NCBI GenBank assembly: GCA_016648135.1 | Contig: JADDOH010000471.1 | Coordinates: 61,671-125,670 of the forward strand | DNA: 64,000 bases | Direction of reading: 5' to 3' | Origin: Agrypnia vestita | Lineage: Eukaryota; Arthropoda; Insecta; Trichoptera; Phryganeidae | In this document: positions 10,651 to 22,500 of the stretch, piece by piece | How positions within the stretch are numbered: the stretch's first letter is position 1 | How the letters are laid out: the number at the start of each line of letters is the position of its first letter | Notes under the pieces: generated by a model | The model's database searches: none | Told to the model about the DNA's origin: nothing | What the model saw: only the letters and a program-made list of their open reading frames with translations | Program-made: the position numbers and the translations under genes

Positions 10651-11576
10651 AGACCTCTTTCCATTTAAGAAAGACAATCGAATTAGTATACGTAAGCCGT
10701 GCATACGACGCACATTGTTGCGTTGTGTTGGTATTTACGAGTATGAACACCAATACAGTAAAACCTCGATATAACGGACTAATTGGGGGGACGAGGTGTC
10801 CGTTAAAGCCGAAAGTCCGTTATATAAAAATAGGTTTAAAATAAATCAAAAAACTTTTTTTTGTAGATATATACACTGTATTTAGATATAAATAAAATTA
10901 CAAAACACAAACAAACTTCTATTTAATTGTCTTCAGACATTCGTCGTTAAATGACGTTGCTCAAACAGCAACGTAGATATCGACGCGCTTGCTTTCGGTA
11001 ATCCTGCTTTGAAAAAGGAATCAAGTTTTGTTTGCACTTTTGAAGTTTGCTGTTTTTGCCATATTGTTCACATATACGAGACGCAGACATTCCATTTGTC
11101 CATATTTAAAAGGTATGCCTACGAAAATTTTTATTTATTTACTGGAGTACACTAAATGCTTTCATTCACTTCGCAAGTCAAACTGCTGTAGAATCCCTGA
11201 CTAGCGTGGCAAACACCCATAGAAACCTACGCGTTATTACATCAGGGAAACCCCTAATATACTATCGCTCTGGCTAGATGCAGTCTATGAGCGGGACGGC
11301 ATTATGTCTCAAATTCTAGTGCTAGACGAATGAGGTGATTATCATGGGCGCTAAAAATTGTTTACATGCGGCAACACTTCAATTTAAGCATGTATAATAT
11401 TAACAGGACGTTTTTAATTTTTTTACATTTGACCGGATTTTTTGTCCGTTATATCCGAAGTCCGTTAAATAGAGGTCCGTTATATCGAGGTTTTACTGTA
11501 CAACGAAACAATGTACCTCGTACGCACGCCTTACACATACTAGTTCAATTATTTCTCTTAATTGGAAAGAGGTCTA
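10651..11576. mobile_element. Palindromic MITE family P, copy 1, interrupted by a nested element
   Basis: The left arm starts 'agacctctttccatttaaga' and the right arm ends with a diverged complement ('attggaaagaggtct'). Inner words 'acacatactagttcaatt' mirror the left arm. A second copy without the insertion lies at 27590-27766. The interruption is at 'caccaata/caacgaaac'. Confidence 0.75.
10756..11498. mobile_element. Tc1/mariner-pogo-type non-autonomous element, nested
   Basis: The ends CAGTAAAACCTCGATATAAC and its complement form terminal inverted repeats, flanked by TA at 10754-10755 and 11499-11500. Sub-terminal 'gtccgttatat' words repeat inside both ends. This end sequence and the TA duplication are typical of the pogo/Tigger branch. 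The 743-bp interior has no intact transposase. The uninterrupted paralogue at 27686-27700 confirms the insertion point. Confidence 0.8.
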
Positions 11577-11851
11577 GTTATAAATTTGGGTTACATTAGT
11601 ATCGCATTATTATTTCTGTGGTGGTTGGGAGGCACCGCAGACTCTAGCCGCTACGCAGAAAACATTTTTGTTAATCAGGCGCAAGAGACGGACAACACCG
11701 ACGACCGCTCAGCACAGGTAATATTCCTGTTCGCGACCCAACCTGTAAAGAGTGTTCCAATAAACCGCAACTTCAAACAGTGAGTATTGCTTACACCCCG
11801 TGCTGAAGACATTCATTCACACTATTGCATGCGCGACCATACACACTGAAC

Positions 11852-11889
11852 AGAAAAGAATTCTCCCGGTCGGGAGGGAATTCTTTTCT
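11852..11889. repeat. Strong imperfect palindrome
   Basis: AGAAAAGAATTC and its exact complement enclose CTCCCG/CGGGAG, giving a near-continuous 38-nt hairpin. It has no gene association. Confidence 0.65.
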
Positions 11890-11944
11890 CTCCTCACAAC
11901 CAACCCGCCAATTTGTAAATAAAAGTGATATTATTATAAAATAA

Positions 11945-12260
11945 CTAACTAATTATCCCGCCATTTCCACAAAGGAGTAGGCAGAGAGGATAGAACGCTA
12001 CACTGTTCTACGCTGACACACTTAAAATTACATTTTGTCTCGTCCAGTTTCGTACATATCCTCATGCACGCTCTTCAGTTATTGAAGCTTTTGAAAGAGC
12101 AATTCAAATATTTGGTTTATCTGATCGTACCAGATCTTTTGCGGACGCCTTCTGTTTCATGTTTAATATCCTCGCCTTGCTTATACGTTTCACATGACTA
12201 AACCGAACAGCGATCATTTCTTTATTCATCTACTGCGTTACAACTTGCATTACATCCATT
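11945..12260 (-). pseudogene. Non-LTR retrotransposon C-terminal relic
   Basis: On the minus strand fragments such as 'RACMRICTKLDETK' and the tail 'ctatcctctctgcctactcc' match, in order, the C-terminal part of the LINE relic at 16790-17760 ('RACMRRYM', 'ctttctgcctacccctctg'). Frameshifts and stops are frequent. Only about the last 100 codons' worth survives. Confidence 0.6.
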
Positions 12261-13466
12261 TCTAATGTGTTCATTCATCACAGTATCGGACAAACAACAA
12301 TATCGCAAACGCGCTTCATCGACCCCATTTCACAGATCAGTGGACGGACACCCACCGCATACCCAGGGTCGTTTTATGAGCGAAAGCTGACATATCGACT
12401 CTACTCATACGTCGCCAGGTTGACAATTTTTTCTCTAAAAGGTCGTCTCTGTGTCGCGTCGTGTAAAGGGCGCGCGACCCGGAGAGGCCTGCAAAAGTCC
12501 ACTCACTGTACCTCTCCCACACAGAAATAAACATTTATAGATAAACAGAAATAATAATAAACGAAAATTCACAATTAATATAAATGATTTGTTAATTACA
12601 CATCTACACACGTAGTATTTTATATAATACCTTTATTTTTGGAAAGCCATTAACGGTTCCATAATATTTTAGTACTTAATAAATACAGTTTCACGTACGG
12701 CTCAAACTTTTTTTCTTAAATATATAAATTGCAATGAAAACTGTAGATATGTATGTACTTTAAAATTATTACCTATTCAATCACGTCCATATTTATTTTT
12801 CAATTATTCATATCAAGTTTTAAAGGTTATCCTTAGAAAAACTTGTTTTTTACTTATAATAAAAGGTACATATGTGTAAGGATTCTTCGAGTTTGATGTT
12901 TTTAGAACATTTATAAAAACACCAACCGATGAAGAATAAGAAAAAATTTCTAGAAAAATAATTTTATTTGTAATAATATTTTACAGTTCTTTTAAACTTG
13001 TTTTAATAAAGACATTAAATTTGACTTATTTTAGTATAATCTGTCGGAAATAAGATAATCCACCAGTTTTCATAAGATATTACTTAAATATCTACCTAAT
13101 TATAACTTTTAGCGAAACATAATTACGCAAAGTTTCGAAAAGGTTATAGTCATTAATTTTACAAAAAGCTTAAGTCTCATATTCATAAAATCAATTTGCG
13201 TTAATAATTTAAAATAAATCCTAAACATAAATAGTCCGTATTATTTTACCCAGTTACCTAGATTCTAGACATTTGCAAATTATGGACAGGGCCGCACTGG
13301 CTCAGGCGGCAATGATCGCCGCTGGGGCCAATATACAGCTTGGGCCACCGGCTGTGCTTAGCAACACTTTTTGAATCAATTTCGTTTTCACGGGTTTGAC
13401 GGAGTTCATTTTTGTCTTTAAATACGTCACGGGGAAGGATTTTATTTGAGGTTAGGTTGGAAAGTG
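12261..13466. other. Unclassified sequence, GC-richer at 12290-12530
   Basis: 12290-12530 is GC-richer and open for 87 codons on plus and 65 on minus, without recognisable similarity. It may be the upstream part of the LINE relic at 11945-12260. The rest (12540-13466) is AT-rich spacer, with another GC-richer patch at 13285-13360. Confidence 0.35.
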
Positions 13467-13655
13467 CACGAGGCCCTCGTAGTCCAGCGTGCGTGACACA
13501 GGTTTCCCATATCGGGGATTTCGGGTTCGATTACCAGTAAAGTCACAATATATGTACGAGTATCTCAAAATCTGGGCGTATTTGTGATGTGTTTCTGTAC
13601 AAAGAATAGGGTCTTATGGCTTGTTGTAGGTGAAACAATATTATTTCAGATATTT
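13467..13655 (+). repeat. tRNA-derived SINE (family S2)
   Basis: The tRNA-like head 'gaggccctcgtagtccagcg' leads to a B-box-like 'gggttcgattac', then a body ending 'gggtcttatggcttgttgta'. The head matches 19401-19481 (minus) and head plus body match 40545-40680. Confidence 0.7.
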
Positions 13656-14035
13656 GAGTGTAGATGTATTATTACTGATATTGTACTTTGGAAGAGAATT
13701 TTTCTACAAGGTTTAATAATTTTATTTGACTTGTATTAAATCATATGACTTTACGATATTCTATATTAATTACTTTAATGATGAGTCCAACGTTTTATAG
13801 ATTGAAAAAAAAAATGCAAACTTTGAGTGATGTATAGACATTGATAATACAACATTTTGAACAAATAATTTAGTCAGGAATTTATGTGTAAGGTATTGTG
13901 GACTAGCTCTGTGTATAAAGTTTTCATCAAAGATCATAAATGTTATAATTTAAAATTATATTTTACACGCCACATTTCTTTTTTTTATTTCCAAGTCTTT
14001 ATTAAGTATTTATGTATATAAATAACAAGAAAACA

Positions 14036-14280
14036 CCTGGTATAAAACACTACTTTATTAAAATATCAACATGTTTCGGGGCCAACGGTCGGATAGGTAC
14101 CTACTAAAGTATCTAGTAAAGTATCTACTAAAAATTTAATTCGTAGTATAGACATTAACAAACACAAAAAATAAGTATATGGGGGATGGATAACTTATTT
14201 AAGAACTAATGTGAAAACAAAATGTTGATAATTCAATAAATTAGTGGTTTATACAAAGTGTTTTATTGTTATTAAATAAA
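14036..14280. mobile_element. PLE terminal fragment, foldback
   Basis: On the minus strand at 14045-14100 the sequence 'cccgaaacatgttgatattt' is a PLE ribozyme end that has lost CTGATGA. On the plus strand at 14225-14275 'ttgataattcaataaattag' plus 'tggtttatacaaagtgtttt' repeats the same leader in the opposite direction. This is the same arrangement as at 2534-2815. Confidence 0.5.
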
Positions 14281-15026
14281 TTATTCTACTAGGAAGTAAT
14301 TTTACAGATATTGAATAAGTCTTCATTATTTACTTTCGAGTTTAACTTCCAATTCTATCATATTATTTTAGGCAAGTATACGAATTTCTCAATATTTTCA
14401 ATCATTTGTATAAAAAATACATGAATACTTCTGTGCTTGATATTTTTTATAAAATATGTATTTATATTTAATACATTTCTATACTTTCAGCGGAATCTAT
14501 CTGTAGAGAGTTGTAGACTAATTCTTTTACGCCCTGTATCTATGAACGAAATGTTACTCAGCTTTGAGGTAATCGAATCAAACAAATGGTATCCAAGTAA
14601 AATTCTTTTTGTAATATCTTCCTGCTGTGTAAAACGTAGAAGAAAATAATAATAATAATGGCAGCCTTGGATGGACTTTAGCCTGTTTTTTTTGATTATT
14701 TCCTTATCTCTTTCGTTTCTCTATTCCTTTGCCTCAATCTTTAAAGATTGATTTCCAATCCCTGCGGCGCGGCGGCGGCTGACTTGACTGACTCCGTCCA
14801 GTGACATTTGGCTTGCCCTGCGCTTCATCTTCTCCCTGGTTTAATCAATGACTTATTATCATATATCATATTACACGATTCTTCATCGATCACCTTCATT
14901 ACATTTCCCGCCCACTACACGTGAAATTTTGATAAACTTCCCGACATCGGGTTCTTGGAACACAGTGTGTGTAGAGCTCGTTATTTCAACGACGTTTAAT
15001 CTCTCCATCGTTAACTTGTCAATGAA
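14281..15026. other. Spacer; unclassified GC-richer patch near 14755-14840
   Basis: Mostly AT-rich. The patch 'ccctgcggcgcggcggcggc' and neighbours may belong to a repeat, but I see no second copy here. No gene is supported. Confidence 0.4.
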
Positions 15027-15262
15027 TTTGTCGAATTTTTTTTATTTCAATCACAAAAGAATTGTTGAAATGAGAATAAAAATAATTGTGTCACTAAATT
15101 TTAGATAATTTTTTTGTTTTGTTTTGGTTGTTTATTTATTATTTTATTTTATAGTTATTTGTCGAATTTTTTTATTTCAATCACAAAAGAATTGTTGAAA
15201 TGAGAATAAAAATAATTGTGTCACTAAATTTTAGATAATTTTTTTGTTTTGTTTTGTTTTGG
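15027..15262 (+). repeat. Recent tandem duplication, ~131-bp unit
   Basis: About 100 bp beginning 'ttgtcgaatttttt' at 15028 is repeated from 15159 with one T-run length difference and otherwise near identity, through 'gataatttttttgttttg'. Near identity in such AT-rich DNA implies a young duplication. Confidence 0.9.
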
Positions 15263-16053
15263 TTTAGTTTTGACTTTTCCGCTTCAAAAGTTTTTGCAGG
15301 GATGTCCCATGGACACAGGCAAGTAAGGCGGCAAATTGGGTTCAAAACAAAATATAAAAATTGCATTTATAATATAAATAAATCTCAAAATGTTATGAAA
15401 TAATCCGCCAAAAAATGTTTTGGGAAAATATTAATAGGCTAGACTGGCAAGATAGATAAAATTATGTTGCAAAAATTCGACAAACGGCGCCAGAATTGCA
15501 TATTTTACCCAGGAAGGAAATGGATTGGATGATAAACAATTTCAAACGATGATATGATTAAATTAATAGTTGTCAAAGACGTTGCCAAATCGACTCCTCT
15601 AAATTTACCAAAATCGATGCAACATCGGTCACCCACAACGGCTGAGACCGTTTTTGTGATGAATTAATGTCATAAAAAATTTTAGATGAAAGATAATAAA
15701 TAGTATGGGTGGTATTCTAAATTTTGCTTAAGAGCGATAGGTACTTTACATAGGGAAGTCACTAATTTTAGCAAAAGCCAAAAGAAATTTCCATGAAATT
15801 ATTAAGAAAAATGAGTCAATTTATATTTTTTCACAATAATATTGAATGTTGCCCTGAAATCATGTTTGCAATTGCTTCGCATTTCTCTCCGTCCTTTTCG
15901 CCTTGCGTCCTCTTCGCGTATAAATTACGCCGCGAAGTTGAGGATTAAATCTGCGTCGCTAGAGCCATCTACCGTACGTCAGAATATCTGTCAAATCCAA
16001 TTAGTAAATGGCTACTTGCCGGTGTCCCCGCGACGCCGCGCGAAGCGTTTTTG

Positions 16054-16539
16054 TTATAATTCCGTGATTGCTTCATCTCCGTCCAGCCTATCACAAACTG
16101 GGGCGATGTGCCAACAGGGAATTTCATCGTAAACTGGCTCTAAATTCTCCATATCTAGAGCGTGGTGTTGAACATTCTGGTGTTCCAACTTTAAAACATT
16201 GATCGCCGCGTCGGTAACAGGAAAGCAGATTTCTGTTTTGTTTTCGTGTCCGTTCGAATGGTTCGAGCTTTCGCTTATCCTCGGAAGGGTGTTTACGTTG
16301 CTGTAGCGAGATGGCGGTAAATCGTATGTCGAATTTCGTGACATAACCGAAAAACTGGTGGGCCTGGGTGGCTTCGGATGATCGTAATGACATTCTAAAA
16401 TATCTGGAACAAAAAAATGTGGATTATAATTATAAATAATTCATTTATTTCTCTTATTGCAAAAATATTTTGCTAATAGCTGAAATTAAAAAAATAAACA
16501 TTTCCTTATCATTTTATATATCATTTGTAATACGTCAAT

Positions 16540-16574
<35 letters not shown>

Positions 16575-19500
16575 GATTTATTTTTTATTTTAAAGTAGCC
16601 CAAAGCTTACTGTACATCTCCATATAAAAAAAACATTACGGAATAGTGTGAACATTATATAATTTTCGGTCACTTAAGTTATTTTGTTATCCCTGTATGA
16701 TGGAAGTAGTGCTTGTGTAAGAATTAATGGGGCATTCACATAATGATTTTATATTACAAAATGTGTTAAACGGGAATGCGTAATGTTAACATGGCTTTTC
16801 AACCTGTACATGGACAATTGTATGAAAGGAATAGGAGTGAGAATGGAAAGGCTCACCATATCCTGCCTACTATACGTAGACGGTGCAATAATGTGATCTG
16901 CAGTGCATGATAGCTCCGATGTTTGCATGGAGAGTGAACTTCTGACGAAAGTGATGGTGTTCGAGAGAAACGAAAGAATGACTAAAAACTTATGATATAA
17001 TGGAAAGCGATGAATGCTTAGAACAAGTCAACGAATTGTGTATTTGGGAAGTATGTTTACTAGAGAGGGAAAGCTTGAGAATGATGTAGAAAGGAGAGTG
17101 ACTGTGGGAAACTAAGTGAATGGTGATCTGAATGGAATAAATATAAGAAATATAAAATTAAAAGAATATAAGGAGGTTTAAACTGGAGTGCAAAAATTTT
17201 ATTAAAAAACTTTTAAATGATTAGATTGAATGTAATATGTCTAAGCGAAATCATATATTAGCCCAACAACAAATAATTAAGATTAAATAAATAAAAATTA
17301 TGACCAATAAAGATTCATCAAAGGAAGCAAGACTAGCAGCACATAATAAAGTTCTGATGCAATTGAAGCCTGAAATTGGCAAAAAAGAACCAAAGGAGAC
17401 TGAATGCGGTAGAAATGCAGTCACTTAGACATACACATGTGTGGAAAATTTTTGTACGATAGAGTAGAGAACGAACAAATTAGAAGTGAATGTAATGCTG
17501 GCTACATCACATGTGGAATGATTGAGTGAGGAAAGGATGACAAAGAAAATTTTTGAAGCGAGCGTTGAAGGCAGCAAAAACAGAAGGCATCCACGGAAGA
17601 CTGGGCATGGCCATAAAAATCAAATATTGGAGGACGGCTCCTCAAGAATCTTCAACAACTGAAGAGCGTGCATGAGAAGATATATGTAAGTGGAATACCA
17701 GGACAGAAGAGTGTGGCATTCTAATCTTTCTGCCTACCCCTCTGAAAAGGCGCGATGGTAAATTAAGATATTTTCATTAGTTTACTATGTAAATAATTAT
17801 GTAATTGATTATTTGATAAACATCACATATTTTATTCAATATTTGCTAGATATAATAATAAATCAGGCACAAAAATAAATTACAGAAAATGTCTAAACAT
17901 AATGATTATTGGCCACTCAAAAATATCATGGTCGGTGAACCTAATGTACCTACTGTAAAAAATACAAAAAGGGATTCAATGCTGAAAATTATTTTAAAAT
18001 ATCTCATGTTCAAAGCGGTACTCAAAGCCTCCTTATCTTAAATGTTTAAATATCTTATCTAACGAAGGGTTTCTGAGATATAGATCATTACTTCTTTTGA
18101 CGCTTTCTAGATGAAAATACTGATAGACTGCACACTTTTCATCAATAGAAACTTCTTTCATGTAAAATCTCCCTCGACATTCCATTTTATTGTGGGTGTA
18201 TTTTCGTTTGACTTTCGTCTGGGCTTAAATTTTTTTCATCTTTGTTAGTCAGTTGTTCATGGCATTAAGAATATTCTGGAATATATATTCTGTGCTATTC
18301 TGAAAATAGCAATATTCAGATGTCAAATCTTTATCCCAATCTTGACAGGTATGTATAACATTGTATTGCCGCCAATTTCGATGTTTTAAGTTTGACATGT
18401 TTGAAATTAATGAATTCAATCAATCAGAATACTCTAACGCGTAAAAAAACCTTAAGTTATTCACAATTATGAATAATGAGCTTTCTAATTGACTGACTTC
18501 ATTAATTTCAAACCTGTCAAACATAAAACTTAAAAAAAACGGCATCACAATGTTATACAATAACTGTCAAGATACAGGAAATAGCAATATTGCTTAGTTC
18601 AGAATACGGATGAATGTGTGGACAAATGAAAAAAGAGGCAAATTGCCATTTATGGTTGGAATCTTATATCAATCAAATATCAAATAATTATAAAAAAAAA
18701 TATTTATTACACCTATCGTAATAGGATAATTTATTATATATTTCAAGTCAAGTTATCTTGGTAAAGAAGAAATATTGAAAAATCAATATTAAAAAGAAAA
18801 TTAAATACTTATCTTATTTTAACATTTATGGATCAAATTTTATGTTACTCTTGTGAGGCTGATAATAATATTTTTATGGTCGATGAAAGTGCTAGTGATG
18901 ATAAAACTATTATTTTAACAGGTTATTTGTGGTATTGTTATTTGAAATTTGTATCTGATAGTACCTACTAGTATTTTCTGATTAGTAACTGAGATTTAAT
19001 AGCTCCAGTGTTTGCCCGACGAATATTATTGATGCAATCAGGTACAAATCTCAAATAATGGTTATTGTGTAATTGGTTAAACTACCATCACTAGAATTTA
19101 TTGAATACGTTTGAAGAGTTGCTTACCTCTAAAGTTCTCAATCATGTTTGGTGAAATAGCGTGAATTACAACAGGTTGCATAAAGGGCACTCCGAACCTT
19201 GTTTTATCTGCATTCTGCAAGAAAGGTGGATCTGAAAACAAAACAACAGTGGTGTGAATGGAATGAATGAAATACCTACTGATGAAATACGATCATACTA
19301 TTAAATTAGATTTTTTAATCTTTGTAATTTTTCTGAATGATAGGGTTTACTGTTCCTACAACATCCACTGGCAATGCTGTAATATAATCAATAGATTAAT
19401 TGTGACCTCACCGGGAATCGAACCCGGAACCCTCAGTGTGACAAGCCAGTGTCATGGCCACTGGGCTACGAGGCCGCCCCTATATTATTATTTTTACCTC

Positions 19501-22500
19501 TGCTTATTATTATAAAAATTACGATTGGACTCTACAACATGATTCGTAAATACAAAGAAGTCATTATTATTAAGGCATCTCATATCGCCCCTTTAGAGGT
19601 AAAACTCACTAACTGCAATATTGGTCACAGTGAGTTATGAATCCAAACATTCATATTTTTTTCATCTCTATTCCAGGTAAAAATCAATAAGTAAATATTC
19701 CATTTCTATTTATAGTTCTTTAATGGTAAAACTCATAATTTGAATATTTAGAATAATTTTGATATCACTCTTTGAATGTTAAATCTCATTATCTTAAAAC
19801 TACTGCAATGTCACTTACATAGTTGATTTTTCCTCTAAAAGGACGGTATGTTCTTTAATTCTTATGTTAAAATTTCACAATATCCTCCCTTTAGTCTCTG
19901 TAATCCGAACCCACTGAAAACTGAACCTCCAGTAATCCGAGCCAGCGGGTGACAGAAGCGGGGTAGGATTGCAACTATCAACAATCAATCTGTGAAAAAG
20001 TGACTTTCTTTCGCTTACCACGCATCATCTGAGTTTGCTTGCAACTCTGTTTACTGCGTAAATTAATTAAGTACAAAGCAAAAAAACTTGAAACCATTGA
20101 AGAAAAAAGCGTAATTTTAAAGAGACTTGAAAGTGGACCGAGTTCTACAAAGTAAGCCAGAGTTCCACAATCCCAATTTAATGGTAAATTTTTTATTTTA
20201 TGTTTTTCAATTGAATCAGCAACATTGTAGATTGACATTTAAAAAAAAAAATTGATTGTATTATTTGTATAAATCTACTATTTTATTTGATTTATTACAC
20301 CAACGTGTTTCGGAAAAACCTTTCCATCATCAGGGTGTTGTATAACTGTCAAAATATCAATATGGTTTTTATGAATTCGCAAATCATTTATTAGAAAATG
20401 ATCACGGTTTTGATCAAAATTTAGGACTTTCTATTTTACACATAAATAATTTTGGTCTGAAATTGAATAATTTAGAATCATTAGAAATTAGTAAAGCATG
20501 TAAGTAATAGTAAACAAAATATTATTAAAAATCAATTAAATTTAACTACTAGCCCAATTCTATTTTTTTTCCAATAATTGTGAGTAATCAAGTACTTTTT
20601 TTAAATAATTTAGTAAAACAAGAAACAAAAGACATTATTCATTTTGATATTTTGACAGCTATACAACACCCTAACGATGAAAAGGTTTTTCCGAAACATG
20701 TTGGTGTAATTAATCAAATAAAATAGTAGATACATCCATATAAATAATACAATCAATATTTAAAATTTTTTTTTTGACTATGTAGCATCATTAAAAGATC
20801 CCAGATAACGTCAAACTCTCAAATGTTCTGAAAATCCAGCTGCAAAATCTAAGAAAGGACCAGAGGTTCAGGAAAAGGGTTACCGGAAACCATATGTTCT
20901 AAGATAATAATGACTGATAATGAAATTGTTGAGAATGCATTGAAAGAAAACGATGGCATTACAGATGAAGGTTAAACATGTAACAAAGTTAAACGTAAAT
21001 ATTCTATTTCAAGTTTTAACACTTGTTTGAAGTGGGCAGTCGAAAATTATGTAGGACCCCGCCAGATTGCATATCAAAGCCGTGCCTGAGGTGCTCGTTA
21101 GAAAACAATTTCAGTTTTTTTAATATCAAATATGTACACATAAATATAATATGCCTTATAAAATGTGTACATAAAAAAATCTTATTGATATAAGTATTTT
21201 TTTTCTATAATATGCATTTAAGTTTGTTATATTTTTTAAAGATTCCAGTAATCCCAAAATTTCGTAAAAGCGAACTGGCTGTTCAGATTACAAGACAATT
21301 GATAAATCTTTGAACTGTCTAAAGTATTATTTTTATCTTATTCTTTTAAATAATCTTATTTTTTTAAATAATAAAGACAAAACCAACCAAATCGAAAAAA
21401 AATTGGCCCATGAGGGGATCGAACCCGCGACCTTCGCGTTATTAGCACGACGCTCTAACCAACTGAGCTAATGGGCCAGATGTCCGGACTTGCGATAAAG
21501 CTAAATATTAATATAAGTTTTAAACTGAAATGTCTTGGCCTTCTAGGCCTATTAATTTTTTTTCTATTTATTTGTTTGAATCAAAATTATATTTAACGCC
21601 AGACTTTAAATGAGTGTGTGGAAAATTACAAAATAGGAATTGATAATTTTATGAAACCTTTATAAAATTCAATAAATAAAGAATTCTGTGGACGAAAGGA
21701 ACAACCGATGAGTAAAGTTATTCTACGACTTGTTTTTTATATCTACCGAGGAAAAATTAGATGAGCCAGAAAATAATATAAAATGCATTATATTAAAATT
21801 ATTGAGAAAGGTCATATGACATGATTAATTATTTGAAAAAATTGGCAAGAAACAACAACATTAGTCAAATTGGATCAACGTTCTTGTGCATAAAATAAAA
21901 CTATTGATGCAAAAAAAGATAAAAATATATATATTTCTTAAATAAACGAAATTCCCAATTCCCATTCCCGGCTCTCCTGAAATCCTGCATTTTTTTATGC
22001 CCGGTGACTCGATTTCCGGAATGTCGGGAACACCGGAAACAAAGTTGAACGTATCACGAAACACTTTTATCATACAAAAGTTAGATATATTACACACAAG
22101 TGGCAGTAGACTTTCTGTTTATATTCATGCGATTAAGTATTACATGTTATATATCAAATAATAAATGTTTCGTATTCAAAATACTAAATATTGTGATAAA
22201 ATTGTAAAATTAATTAAATGATACAAATAAGTGTTATATTCTGTTAATATACGTTAAATTCTGAGCTGACCCCACTGACTCCGTGGCGCAACGGTAGCGC
22301 GTCTGACTCCAGATCAGAAGGTTGCGTGTTCAAATCACGTCGGGGTCAAGCCTGTTTTTTTTTTATTTAGTTGTAAAATATTATTTTCTTTATTATTTGA
22401 ACTCTTTTTAATTTACTGATGTATATTGCATTACTGTTTTTCTGTGTATATTAATTTTTTCGTGTGCATACCTATTTTTCATTTCAATTTTGAATTCAAA

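Larger units (their letters stand above)
20205..20765. mobile_element. Penelope-like foldback element, copy 1
   Basis: Inverted arms of about 120 bp (roughly 20250-20369 and 20633-20756) each carry a hammerhead-like motif. Between them, on plus, is a C-terminal GIY-YIG-endonuclease-type fragment read as EFANHLLENDHGF, ILHINNFGLKLNNLESLEI and QLNLTTSPI, the pattern of the Penelope endonuclease tail. A second copy at 30405-30930 shares the order and the left flank 'tagattgacattt', so the foldback form itself probably moved or was copied. It lies in intron 5 of the NimA-like gene. Confidence 0.7.

Noticed and set aside
19401..19481. Functional tRNA-Asp gene
   Set aside because: B box and acceptor look good, but D and anticodon stems do not pair and the same head occurs in other SINE copies.
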